Origin: a virus
Length of the DNA stretch: 40,370 nucleotides
Virus record (IMG/VR): IMGVR_UViG_3300022682_000027
Span: 1 to 40,370 of that record
Strand: one strand, 5' to 3'
Within the stretch, counting starts at the first letter, position 1, and each line of letters starts with the position of its first letter. Below the pieces are notes generated by a model. It saw nothing but the letters and a program-made list of their open reading frames with translations. It searched no databases and had not been told where the DNA came from. Positions 15,721-23,414 of this stretch are shown here, piece after piece. A program made the position numbers and the translations under genes.

Positions 15721-16199
15721 TACTCAACACCTCCATAGGTTTCGAGATCCTCTTCGGTGAGTCCGAGCTTATCGAATGTTTCCCTCTCTTCATCAGAGAG
15801 CACGATTCTATCGCTCCCACCTTCGCCGGTCCCGTGGCTGCCGTAATCGACTGCCTTCGGAAGATCGGCGAGAACCGTCTCGGTGAAGTCCGGGTTCTCA
15901 TCGAACCGGCCTTCCCATTTCTCCTTGTCCTTCGGAAGAATCCTTCCATCGGAGAGAGCTGCCTCAATGACTTCCTTCTTTCGCCGTGCGACGGAGTCAC
16001 CCTGAAGCTTCTTCACCTTCTCGGACAGGTCTTTGTTGGTTTCCTCAAGGACGCTCTTTTCGCCCTCAAGCCGTTTCACTGACTCACCAAGCTCTTTGAC
16101 CCTGGTGGCCGTTTCAGCAAGACCGAGTTCCCGGACCAGGAGCGCGCGTTCCTCGTCGGTAGCCTGCGGAATTACTTTCAGCACTTCTGCAAAGTTCAT
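15720..16199 (-). CDS. Nested in-frame scaffold protein (Mu Z-like)
   Basis: Within the protease gene, ATG 16199 (MNFAEVLKVIPQ) is preceded by AAGGAGG with a 7-base spacer, a far stronger site than expected inside a coding region, and it falls exactly at the protease/scaffold boundary. The product would be 159 residues: a coiled coil plus an acidic C-terminal end (DFTETVLADLPKAVDYG). This matches the known I/Z arrangement, where scaffold is made in excess from an internal start. Confidence 0.85.
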   Translation of the reverse strand: MNFAEVLKVIPQATDEERALLVRELGLAETATRVKELGESVKRLEGEKSVLEETNKDLSEKVKKLQGDSVARRKKEVIEAALSDGRILPKDKEKWEGRFDENPDFTETVLADLPKAVDYGSHGTGEGGSDRIVLSDEERETFDKLGLTEEDLETYGGVE

Positions 16200-16895
16200 A
16201 CCTTTGCCTCCTTGTATGGTCTCCCGATCCGTATCGGCCGGGGATTTTCCTTTATCACTCAGCTCCACGTTGGGAAGCTGCTTCATCACTGGGCTATTGG
16301 TGAGTGCGCATCCTACGAAAACCGGATACACATAATCACCAGAATCGATATCGCGAACCATCCAGATTTCAGCTGAGTAATACCGATAGCGCCGTGCCTT
16401 CACGAGGTCCTTCCCTCGTTCGGTCCAGTCCCATTTCACCTCAAGCCCGGATTCACCAACACGCATATCAGAAAGCCATCCATTTGCCTCACCACGATCG
16501 TGATCGGTATCTAGGAAGGGGATGGTGTTCTTGAGGGAATCCTGGTTCTTCACCATGGACTCACAGAAAGTCCGGGTGATTACGATATCTCCGTACTTAT
16601 CACTCCGGGTAAGTCCGATCGGGATTACCTGCTGCCACTTGTCCGAAGCCTCGGAAGGCACCTCAGCCAGAGAAAGGCACACTGGATCTGAATCAGCTGA
16701 GAAGTGATATCCATTACCGTCCTTCTGTCCGAACATCGCGTTCGCTTTCAGGACTGCCTCGATCTCGGCATCGATGATGTCCGCACCGTCGGTTAGAAGC
16801 TCTTCAATCGCCTTATTAGCTACTGCAAGCCACTCATCGATCTTGTCCTCAGGGAGGAACTTATTAAACTTCGGTACGTCTTCTCTTACGAACAT
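15720..16895 (-). CDS. Mu gpI-like prohead protease with C-terminal scaffold
   Basis: 391 residues. The N-terminal ~220 residues match the style of Mu I proteases (PIGLTRSDKYGDIVITRTFC, TIPFLDTDHDRGEANGWLSD, WDWTERGKDLVKARRYRYYS, FVGCALTNSPVMKQLP). The C-terminal part is a charged coiled coil (KELGESVKRLEGEKSVLEET) typical of scaffolds. It matures the prohead by cutting scaffold and itself. AGGAGAG precedes the ATG at 16895. A strong internal start at 16199 gives a separate scaffold, as in Mu I/Z. Confidence 0.9.
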   Translation of the reverse strand: MFVREDVPKFNKFLPEDKIDEWLAVANKAIEELLTDGADIIDAEIEAVLKANAMFGQKDGNGYHFSADSDPVCLSLAEVPSEASDKWQQVIPIGLTRSDKYGDIVITRTFCESMVKNQDSLKNTIPFLDTDHDRGEANGWLSDMRVGESGLEVKWDWTERGKDLVKARRYRYYSAEIWMVRDIDSGDYVYPVFVGCALTNSPVMKQLPNVELSDKGKSPADTDRETIQGGKGMNFAEVLKVIPQATDEERALLVRELGLAETATRVKELGESVKRLEGEKSVLEETNKDLSEKVKKLQGDSVARRKKEVIEAALSDGRILPKDKEKWEGRFDENPDFTETVLADLPKAVDYGSHGTGEGGSDRIVLSDEERETFDKLGLTEEDLETYGGVE

Positions 16896-16904
16896 ACTTC
16901 TCTC

Positions 16905-19007
16905 CTATGCGCTCTCGGCTTTCATAACGGCGATAACCATGCACCGGCAGCGGGCAGGGGTGCCTTCGCATTCAGGATCCGGTACTATAAAGTCCTCTTC
17001 CCCAGGTGAAACAGTCCTTCCGTCCTTTGGCCTGCAGATCATGCAAGCATTGCCGTCGAGAATTGCTGACCGGTAGTAGTAATCAACTCCGTCGTCAGCC
17101 TTCTCAAGGGCCTCCTTCCGGCCGTGCCCCCATCCCTGATTGACTGCAGTTGATGCGAGGGCTGCCCAGGTAGCGTCGGTGATCCTCTCTCCTACCTTCA
17201 ATTCAAGCCGACTTCGAAGCTCATCACCGGCAATACCTTCTTTCCGGAGGTCCAGATACATGGAGAAAATCATCGTCTTGAGCTTGTCTGCAGCTCCCTC
17301 AACCTTCATGGAGATCTCTTCGTCCATGATATCGAAAAGGGTCCTCTGGCCTGGAGGGTCTGCGAAGGAGAACGCGGAAGAAGCCTGACGGTTGACTTCA
17401 CTCAACACCTCATCAGCTCCCCTCTCGTAATTCTCCTTGTAGGCGGCCATGAGGATAGAATGCATATCCTTCTTCCCGGGAACTGCTATGTTCTGGATCT
17501 TTTTCCCGCCTACAGCCTGTATGATGATTGATTTCTTCTGATCGGCTGCAATCGCAAGAAGCTTTTCCTTGACTGACCCCTCAGAAGCGTCAAGGTTTAT
17601 CTGGATGGTTGGAATATCCGAAAGGCTTTCTTCCTTCGTGAGTTCACGATCTGCGAATTGCCATCCGGTACGATGCTCGTGATCATGGTGCTTTTTCTTC
17701 TTGGGATCATCTTCTTCGTCCTCTGTCTCCTGATCCTCTTCGGCCTCTTCGTCCTCAGGGGGCTCTTCATCGTCCTTGGATTCTTCATCCTCCGTGTCCT
17801 CATCGTCAGGCTTGAGCCCTGGAGGAAGTTGTCTGGCAGCTTCCCGCTCCTCAGGATCAATTTCAGGGAGTCCGAGAATCTTTCGAACTGAGTTCTCAAG
17901 CTCAGCGTCAGAGGTGATGATACCAGCACCTTTGAGGCTTGCGATCGTGGCAAGGTCAAGCTCTTTGATGTTCCCGACTTTCAGAACAGGGTAATCTTCA
18001 ACATCCCAGTTGTAATCGACCAGCTGGCGAATAACGAACCGGTTCAGCGTCTCACAGATATACTCCGCATCCTCCTGCAGGGAGGTGAGGAACACATCGA
18101 TGAAGCTCCCGCCAAGGGCGCGACTGCCGGTCTCTGTAGAACCAAGGTCAAGCCACTGAGCAAGGACTGAGCGGCTTATCATCTGGTCGTAGTACTTAAT
18201 CGCCGAGAGCATGTCAGGCATGCCTTTCAATCCGTCGGTAAGAAGTTTGATGTCAAACCCTTCCGGAAGCGTTCCGTAGGCTTCTTCGTTGCTCTGTATG
18301 GAGAGAAGGAGATCAACCAGTGCCTCATGCTCAGGAGATCCCTGTTTCGTGTCCCGCGGGTGGGTACCCAGGGGGAAGCCCACACCGTACCGTTCGAATG
18401 CGATCGCCTGCAGTTTCTCAAGGTCGTTCTTAATCTTCCAGGGCTTATACGCCGCCCGAAGTTCACTCACCCCTTCCCAGTTATCCCCTTCGCGGTTATT
18501 GGTAAACACAACAAGCTTTTCAATCGGAATATCGAACCGTTTCCCGTCGGTATCCTCCTGGATCATGAACTTCAACCGGTGTTTATCCCTGTCAAAGTCC
18601 CACTCGACTATCGACTGGGGGAGGCGAGGGTCAAGCTTATGGATTCCAATCTTCCCATCTTCTCGTTTCACAAAAACCTTCTCGAAGGGGCTGAACCCGA
18701 AGGAGTTCTTCAGCTCAACATGGCGAAGGAAGTCTTTCCAGGTGATCGACATTTTCCGGAAAAGCGCTTCTGATACGAAGTCTGATATCTCCTGATCCTG
18801 GCCTTCATCACTGGCAGGTTCAATGAAGAAGTCAGCACCGATGATCGGGAGGCTCAATGCTCGAAGGACAGCCTTAATCTGTGGCTCACTCCTGCGCATC
18901 TCGTTGTAGATAACCCTTCCGGTCCTTCCCTGGAGCTTGCGAAGGTATTCCCCAGTCTCCATCTCCCGCCAGAGGGGGGAGTTACCGGCAACACCAATAA
19001 CGGCCAT
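16905..19007 (-). CDS. Portal (DUF935-like) fused to MuF head morphogenesis protein
   Basis: 700 residues from ATG 19007, which overlaps the terminase stop (TAATG). The first ~400 residues are a Mu gp29/DUF935-type portal (LRALSLPIIGADFFIEPASD, RSVLAQWLDLGSTETGSRAL). An acidic linker (about 405-450, mostly D/E) and a Lys/His patch (KKKKHHDHEH) follow. The last ~220 residues are a MuF domain with its usual end (YYRSAILDGNACMICRPKDG ... CEGTPARCRCM). In Mu and SPP1 these are separate genes. The portal is the DNA channel and MuF is a minor head protein, so the fusion would fix a 12:12 stoichiometry or be cut later. Confidence 0.85.
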   Translation of the reverse strand: MAVIGVAGNSPLWREMETGEYLRKLQGRTGRVIYNEMRRSEPQIKAVLRALSLPIIGADFFIEPASDEGQDQEISDFVSEALFRKMSITWKDFLRHVELKNSFGFSPFEKVFVKREDGKIGIHKLDPRLPQSIVEWDFDRDKHRLKFMIQEDTDGKRFDIPIEKLVVFTNNREGDNWEGVSELRAAYKPWKIKNDLEKLQAIAFERYGVGFPLGTHPRDTKQGSPEHEALVDLLLSIQSNEEAYGTLPEGFDIKLLTDGLKGMPDMLSAIKYYDQMISRSVLAQWLDLGSTETGSRALGGSFIDVFLTSLQEDAEYICETLNRFVIRQLVDYNWDVEDYPVLKVGNIKELDLATIASLKGAGIITSDAELENSVRKILGLPEIDPEEREAARQLPPGLKPDDEDTEDEESKDDEEPPEDEEAEEDQETEDEEDDPKKKKHHDHEHRTGWQFADRELTKEESLSDIPTIQINLDASEGSVKEKLLAIAADQKKSIIIQAVGGKKIQNIAVPGKKDMHSILMAAYKENYERGADEVLSEVNRQASSAFSFADPPGQRTLFDIMDEEISMKVEGAADKLKTMIFSMYLDLRKEGIAGDELRSRLELKVGERITDATWAALASTAVNQGWGHGRKEALEKADDGVDYYYRSAILDGNACMICRPKDGRTVSPGEEDFIVPDPECEGTPARCRCMVIAVMKAESA

Positions 19008-20401
19008 TACCAAGACTCCTTGCGGTAGCCAGCCATAACTCTGCGGCTCGACTTTGTTTTCCGCTTAACAGGTAGAATCTTCGGAGGCGAAATGTCTGCT
19101 ACACAGAGAGCAAGGCCATCTGCCCGGTCAGGGCTGGTGATCCCACGCTTTTTCATATCATCCTTCGACTCAAGGATCACTTTCCCGTCGGGCTTCACCT
19201 TGTAGTTCCGGCTGGTCATCTGCCCAACGAGATCCGCATCATCAGGAAGCTGCAGCACCGAAAGCCGGTCCTTCATGTCGGCCCATATCTTGGTACCTGC
19301 GTTCGCGTAGTCATCATCGCCAGCCCCCCCAAAATTGAAAGCTATCACAATGATATTTAGCTCCTGCTCAAGAAGGCGAAGGAAGTCCACGGGAGAAGAT
19401 CCGACGCCTGTCTCATCCACTCTGACCTGAATAGTCTGCTCATAGCCTGCAGCACGGTAGCTTTTCACAATCCTGGCAACCTCACCGGCGAGAGTAGGCC
19501 CGTCAAGCTGATAGAAACCCTCTATCGGGAAAACATGATTACCCTTCCGGTGACAGACTACGGACTCATCATCCCCGAACCGAGCAGGGTCAACCCCGAT
19601 AAACACCATACCCTCCGGATCCACTTCCTGGGTAATGGCAGCTTCGACCAGGTCAAGCCGGATAAACTGGGAAGGGCTCCCCAGGGGAAACTTACCCTCA
19701 ACACGAACCCGGTAGACATCAGATTCCTTGCCGTACTTCCTGGCGATCCTGTCGGCATAGGCGGGAGACACATTGTCGCTTTCGGTCGAACTGAAGGTAA
19801 ACCGCACATAGAAAGCAGCATCCCGGTGAAAGGCGTTGTAGAACGATCCTGAAAGGATGGTCGGGTTTCCAGCCATCAGGAGCTTTGCCCCATCATTGGT
19901 GAGAGCTCCCTCTACAACCTCCATGACGTTCTGGGCAACACCAGATGCCTCATCGATGACAAAAAGCAGGTGATCCGCATGGAACCCCTGCATATTCTCT
20001 GGCTTATTACTTGATCTCGGGACGGCAAACCAGGTATCGGCATACCCCTTGATGGCAAACCGTGTCTTTGTCCAGTCGTAGTCCTCGGCATTGATACTCT
20101 GGGCCGACCACTTACGAAGCTCCGGCCAGAGAAGGTCCTCAAGCTGGTGACCGGTTGGAGCGGTTGCGGGGACCCTACTTTCCGGAAACATGGTGAGAAA
20201 CCACTGGATCAGCCATGCTTCCATTGCGGTTTTTCCGGTGCCGTGACCTGACTTAACCGCTACTGCAGGATGTTCACCAATCGCCCTGAGGGCGTCACGC
20301 TGCTGGCTGGTAGGTTTTACCTCGATGATGTCTTCGACGAACCAATCAGGGTGTTCCTGATACTGCAGAATCTCGTGGTCACTCAGAAGATCGATCAGCA
20401 C
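19007..20401 (-). CDS. Terminase large subunit
   Basis: 464 residues from GTG 20401, which overlaps the end of the small subunit by 23 bases; GGGAG lies about 8 bases upstream. Further upstream the frame stays open, but only as a shadow of the small-subunit gene. Visible motifs: Walker A GHGTGKT (about residue 50), Walker B LLFVIDEAS (about 150) and the RNase H-like nuclease acids (VFIGVDPARFGDDES, VRVDETGVGSS, SPDRADGLAL). It packages DNA into proheads and cuts it. The type resembles enzymes of Mu-headed, non-transposing phages. A basic end (PVKRKTKSSRRVM) may contact the portal. Confidence 0.92.
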   Translation of the reverse strand: MLIDLLSDHEILQYQEHPDWFVEDIIEVKPTSQQRDALRAIGEHPAVAVKSGHGTGKTAMEAWLIQWFLTMFPESRVPATAPTGHQLEDLLWPELRKWSAQSINAEDYDWTKTRFAIKGYADTWFAVPRSSNKPENMQGFHADHLLFVIDEASGVAQNVMEVVEGALTNDGAKLLMAGNPTILSGSFYNAFHRDAAFYVRFTFSSTESDNVSPAYADRIARKYGKESDVYRVRVEGKFPLGSPSQFIRLDLVEAAITQEVDPEGMVFIGVDPARFGDDESVVCHRKGNHVFPIEGFYQLDGPTLAGEVARIVKSYRAAGYEQTIQVRVDETGVGSSPVDFLRLLEQELNIIVIAFNFGGAGDDDYANAGTKIWADMKDRLSVLQLPDDADLVGQMTSRNYKVKPDGKVILESKDDMKKRGITSPDRADGLALCVADISPPKILPVKRKTKSSRRVMAGYRKESW

Positions 20402-20846
20402 CGCGCTTCTCCCGAATCTCCTTGAGTCGGTCGAGGATACTCTGATCTGCAGAATGGTTGATGTTGACGGTCTGCTTGTAGATTCCTTCGAGCTCTGCGA
20501 GGTAGCGCTTTTGCTCCCTGAGCTCGGTGTAGAGCTTTCCGATTGCCTGGCTAAGGCCGACAAGTGGGGAGTCCTTTGGCCCCGCCTTGGGAGCATGATC
20601 GATGTCGCGTTCGGTTTTCTTGATTCTCCGCTCGATGCGGGTGATGTCATCACGGAGATCTGCGATCCGGTCCTCAAGCTCCCGGGATAGCTCACGGATC
20701 CCAACGCGCTGACTTCGGCACCAAGCAAGACCGCGCTCAACAGTGCGAGAAGAAACATCGTACATCTCGCCGATCTGCTCAAGAGTCTTCCCATCCTTGT
20801 GGTGGAAGTAATACTCGATGTATTTTTGTTTGGCTGTTGAAAGCAC
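20379..20846 (-). CDS. Terminase small subunit
   Basis: 155 residues from GTG 20846, preceded by GAGGAAAGG; a GTG at 20870 would add eight Arg-rich residues but lacks a site. It has an N-terminal helix-turn-helix (DGKTLEQIGEMYDVSSRTVE), then a long coiled coil (ELEDRIADLRDDITRIERRI) for oligomerisation, as in small terminases that mark viral DNA for packaging. It lies directly upstream of, and overlapping, the large subunit. Confidence 0.8.
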   Translation of the reverse strand: MLSTAKQKYIEYYFHHKDGKTLEQIGEMYDVSSRTVERGLAWCRSQRVGIRELSRELEDRIADLRDDITRIERRIKKTERDIDHAPKAGPKDSPLVGLSQAIGKLYTELREQKRYLAELEGIYKQTVNINHSADQSILDRLKEIREKRGADRSSE

Positions 20847-20891
20847 ACCCTTTCCTCTTCGCCTCCTCACGCGTGGGGCTTGGACACTCTT

Positions 20892-20910
20892 GGAAAGCCA
20901 GAGGCTTCCC
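20892..20910 (-). promoter_or_regulatory. Dyad upstream of terminase, possible activator site
   Basis: On the minus strand GGGAAGCC and GGCTTTCC pair over 8 bp around TCT, in the 73-base gap between the Mor-like gene and the terminase. There is no T run, so a terminator is unlikely. Mor/C-type activators bind dyads just upstream of late promoters, which makes this a candidate site; no clear -10 was assigned. Confidence 0.35.
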
Positions 20911-20918
20911 GAAACTAC

Positions 20919-21263
20919 TTACCCCGATAATCCACCCGAAACGTCTGAACTTTCAAGGAAGTTTTGTTCACTTTCGTATTCTGGGTAGATAATTTTGCGA
21001 ATCCATCGGGTTGAGAGCCCCCATTTCTCCGCCAAACGGTCAAAAACAGCCTCCATGCTCACCCCGTACCCGGATTCCATGATGTTGTCGAACTCGGCTC
21101 TGATAGCCTCATTGCGCTCTTCGACAGCTGGAGCTATCGGAATCCACCACTTTTGGCCGCCATATTCGGTGCAAAATGCAACCCATGCATCGAACCCGAA
21201 GTGGTCGATCATCCACCTGCTGATCGTTCCCGGATCTCTCCTGTTCCCCTCCCGACTTTCCAT
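20919..21263 (-). CDS. Mor/C-family transcription activator, likely late gene switch
   Basis: 114 residues from ATG 21263, two bases after the previous stop. The pattern FDAWVAFCTEYGGQKWWIPI, then ERNEAIRAEF, then a helix-turn-helix (MEAVFDRLAEKWGLSTRWIR, KII) is that of the Mu Mor/C family: a dimerisation strand with GG-x-x-x-x-I-P and a DNA-binding helix pair. In Mu these activate middle and late promoters. It sits at the end of the replication block and immediately before terminase, so it probably switches on the late genes. Tail residues 95-114 are Ser/Glu/Gly-rich. Confidence 0.75.
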   Translation of the reverse strand: MESREGNRRDPGTISRWMIDHFGFDAWVAFCTEYGGQKWWIPIAPAVEERNEAIRAEFDNIMESGYGVSMEAVFDRLAEKWGLSTRWIRKIIYPEYESEQNFLESSDVSGGLSG

Positions 21264-21264
21264 C

Positions 21265-21870
21265 TCAACCTGCCTTTTTCTCTTTCGAAGCGGTAACCGG
21301 ATCAAACACTTTCCCGGTCTCAATCATCTTCCCGAACATCTCAGGATCTTCCTTGAGGATTCTCTCGTCTTGACAGCATCGTCGACACTCACACATCTTG
21401 CAGGACTCAGGGTCATCAGGCCTCTTCCCAAACCGTTTACACACTGGGCCTAGAGCAAACTTGCTGTAGAGACCACATTGCCAGCACGAGTGCTGCACTC
21501 TCACTGCTGATCGTTTCTGCTCATCAGTGAGATCCAGATAATTCACCACGGTAACCTCGGTCATCTTCCGGCATTCAGGGCAGCCATTGCTCCTCATCGG
21601 GTAGATCGTCCCGCACTCTGCGCAGATGTAGGCATATCGCGCTTTTGGCCTCCTGTAGGAAATACCAAGTTTTTCGATAGCCTCCCTGAACCATTGCCGT
21701 CTTGGCAAATAATTCTTGTCGTAGTAATCCCGGTAATGCTCCCAAAGCGCTTCTAAGCCTGATGGAGAAAGCTGCTCGAGAAGATCCTTGATGTCTTTGA
21801 GTAGCGCAGTATTGTCACCTCTCGATGGATGTCGCACTTTCACCCCTTGTACGAATGTTTCAGAAGTCAT
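21265..21870 (-). CDS. Zinc-ribbon protein of unknown function
   Basis: 201 residues from ATG 21870, nine bases after GAGGAGG and overlapping the end of the initiator gene. After a helical start (KDIKDLLEQLSPSGLEALWE) comes a zinc ribbon (CAECGTIYPMRSNGCPEC) and two further Cys clusters (CWQCGLYSKFALGPVC; CKMCECRRCC), at least ten cysteines in all. It might bind DNA or act with the initiator, but there is no enzymatic motif. It is translated with the initiator and precedes the late activator. Confidence 0.65.
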   Translation of the reverse strand: MTSETFVQGVKVRHPSRGDNTALLKDIKDLLEQLSPSGLEALWEHYRDYYDKNYLPRRQWFREAIEKLGISYRRPKARYAYICAECGTIYPMRSNGCPECRKMTEVTVVNYLDLTDEQKRSAVRVQHSCWQCGLYSKFALGPVCKRFGKRPDDPESCKMCECRRCCQDERILKEDPEMFGKMIETGKVFDPVTASKEKKAG

Positions 21871-22810
21871 CGTCATCGTCCTCCTCGAAATCGTCGAATC
21901 CTGGTTCCCTGGAAAGCTGCTCATCGATCTCAGCCTCCCTTCGCTTTTCCGCCTCCCGGTTTATCGCATCGAAGGTCACAATTTTACATCTCTCGAACGG
22001 GTGAGCGTCGTCGGTGTATTTCTCAACCCCGCTTTTAAGAAACCCCTCCAGTCCTGAGTAAACCGGCTTCGCCGTGTACTCCGTTGGGCTCGATACGATC
22101 AGGGCATAATTTTCCATGGCCTTCGCAATCTCATCCGGTTCGAAAAATCCAAGTGTTTTCCCGATGCCTTCGGTCTGTGAGAGGTTTACCTCCAGGTACC
22201 GGTAACGGGGGAGTGGGTGTTTCTTGGAGAGTTCGTTCCACCGATCGATGTGAGGCTGGATGCGGCTGGTTGGATTTTTGGAAGAATCTTCGTTTTGAGC
22301 CACAGAAGAAGAATTCTTTTCTTTACTCTCCTTTACTTTACTTTTCTTTACTTTACTTTGTGTACTTTCTGCTGACATTAACGGGGTTTCTGTATACATT
22401 AACTCCGTTTTTTCAGGGTTTATGTATGCAGAAACGTCCACTAAGAGGTAGTTTCTGTCTACATTAATTTTAATCCGTCTATCGATCGCTTTGAAGAATC
22501 GCTTTTGAATGCCTGAACTTGTGAGGATACCGTAGGTTTCGTATAGGTTTTTGTTGAATAAACCCAGGTTTATGCACTCATTAATCACGCAGGAAAGGTG
22601 GTTATTGTCAACATTAATCCTGTGTGAGAGGAGTTTCTGCTTACGGTAATTCCACTCAAGGTAGTAGTTTTCGGCATAAATCATCTTCAAAATCTTGAGA
22701 AAAATCATATGCCCCTCGAGGCCGTACTCGACCTCAAGGAGTAATAATTTCTCATCTTCATGTACATCCATCGGGAAATAATCGAGTCCAGTTTTTGTCG
22801 GTCGTGCCAT
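21860..22810 (-). CDS. Replication initiator, DUF4373 (Lin1244/Lin1753-like) family
   Basis: 316 residues. The start MARPTKTGLDYFPMDVHEDE, then KLLLLEVEYGLEGHMIFLKI, is the hallmark of the DUF4373 N-terminal domain found in phage replication proteins. A Ser/Lys linker (about 150-170) follows, then a second helical domain (ERWNELSKKHPLP-like, FEPDEIAKAMENYALI) as in DnaD-type initiators, and a very acidic tail (FEEDDDDDF). Several copies of a 16-base repeat lie inside the gene (22366-22649), as with lambda O. It likely binds these and recruits the host helicase. The linker DNA is a short AAAGTAAAG repeat. Confidence 0.75.
   Translation of the reverse strand: MARPTKTGLDYFPMDVHEDEKLLLLEVEYGLEGHMIFLKILKMIYAENYYLEWNYRKQKLLSHRINVDNNHLSCVINECINLGLFNKNLYETYGILTSSGIQKRFFKAIDRRIKINVDRNYLLVDVSAYINPEKTELMYTETPLMSAESTQSKVKKSKVKESKEKNSSSVAQNEDSSKNPTSRIQPHIDRWNELSKKHPLPRYRYLEVNLSQTEGIGKTLGFFEPDEIAKAMENYALIVSSPTEYTAKPVYSGLEGFLKSGVEKYTDDAHPFERCKIVTFDAINREAEKRREAEIDEQLSREPGFDDFEEDDDDDF
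22366..22649. other. Iteron array, putative replication origin inside the initiator gene
   Basis: Seven 16-base copies resemble TTTCTGTNTACATTAA on the plus strand: 22366, 22387, 22419 (inverted), 22452, 22569, 22602 and 22634, with a weak one near 22537. Most lie 32-33 bases apart, about three helical turns. They are read in different codon frames (INVDRN in some, LMYTET in others), so selection is on the DNA and not on a protein repeat. The arrangement is that of lambda-like origins lying within the initiator gene. A/T-rich DNA lies nearby. Confidence 0.75.
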
Positions 22811-22858
22811 TTATTGTAAGTCCTCCCAGCTTATCTAAGGTCAATTTTATACATGTTT

Positions 22859-23257
22859 TCAGAACGGAATATCGTCCTCAAAATCGTCTTCCCAGCTACC
22901 CTGATCCGGTTCACTCTTCTGTTTTGACGATCCTTTCGGACTGGAAAGAAGCTGTAGGGAATTGCAGTGAATGAGCACCTTGCTGTAGTTTTTCCCTTCG
23001 TGCTCCCACCGGTCCTGCCGCAGCTCCCCGGAGATTCCTACCTGTTGTCCTTTCGAGAGATACGGTGCTACCCCTCCTGGACTCCACTTTTGGACGTCGA
23101 AAAAGCTCACTTCGGTGGACCATTGGTCGCCTCGTTTTACCGACCTGTTTACCGCAACCGAAAAAGACGCGATCTCTTTCCCGCCGTTCGTGCTTCTTAT
23201 CTCAGCATCCCTGGTGAGTCTGCCGATGATCATTACCTGGTTGATATCCTGGGCCAT
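22859..23257 (-). CDS. ssb: Single-stranded DNA-binding protein
   Basis: 132 residues from ATG 23257, with AGGAGG seven bases upstream; the longer frame would start within the previous gene without a site. It has the OB-fold pattern of bacterial/phage SSB (INQVMIIGRLTRDAEIRSTN, GGKEIASFSVAVNR, GISGELRQDRWEHEGK), a Ser/Lys/Gln linker and the conserved tip DDFEDDIPF that recruits partner proteins. It protects single strands during replication and recombination. It lies between the fused nuclease and the initiator. Confidence 0.95.
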   Translation of the reverse strand: MAQDINQVMIIGRLTRDAEIRSTNGGKEIASFSVAVNRSVKRGDQWSTEVSFFDVQKWSPGGVAPYLSKGQQVGISGELRQDRWEHEGKNYSKVLIHCNSLQLLSSPKGSSKQKSEPDQGSWEDDFEDDIPF

Positions 23258-23414
23258 ACATTCCTCCTGTGATGGGGAGCGCAAGGACTCCCGCTGCTTT
23301 GGTTATTCCTACTTCCCACGCTCGCCTGATAGCTTCGGCGGCCGAAGCCGCCTCAACTGTCCCGAGAAGGACGTCGCCATCCTTCCTGGTGTCCCATATT
23401 TCGCATAACATCAT
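23202..23414 (-). CDS. Small unknown protein overlapping ssb
   Basis: 70 residues. The ATG at 23414 overlaps the TGA of the nuclease gene. It begins MMLCEIWDTRKDGDVLLGTV, followed by EAASAAEAIRRAWEVG, a strand-strand-helix start like small phage proteins that carry an AAEA-type helix. The last ~18 codons overlap ssb in another frame and include its ribosome binding site, so the C-terminus may be tolerated filler. Function unknown. Confidence 0.6.
   Translation of the reverse strand: MMLCEIWDTRKDGDVLLGTVEAASAAEAIRRAWEVGITKAAGVLALPITGGMYGPGYQPGNDHRQTHQGC

Noticed and set aside
20402-20848. 150 extra N-terminal codons of the large terminase frame
   Set aside because: They shadow the small terminase gene (Ser/Arg/Thr-rich low-quality protein); the large subunit starts sensibly at GTG 20401.
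22310-22360. AAAGTAAAG short repeats read as extra iterons
   Set aside because: They encode a Ser-Lys-Val-Lys linker in one frame and are simple coding repeats, unlike the 16-base sites.
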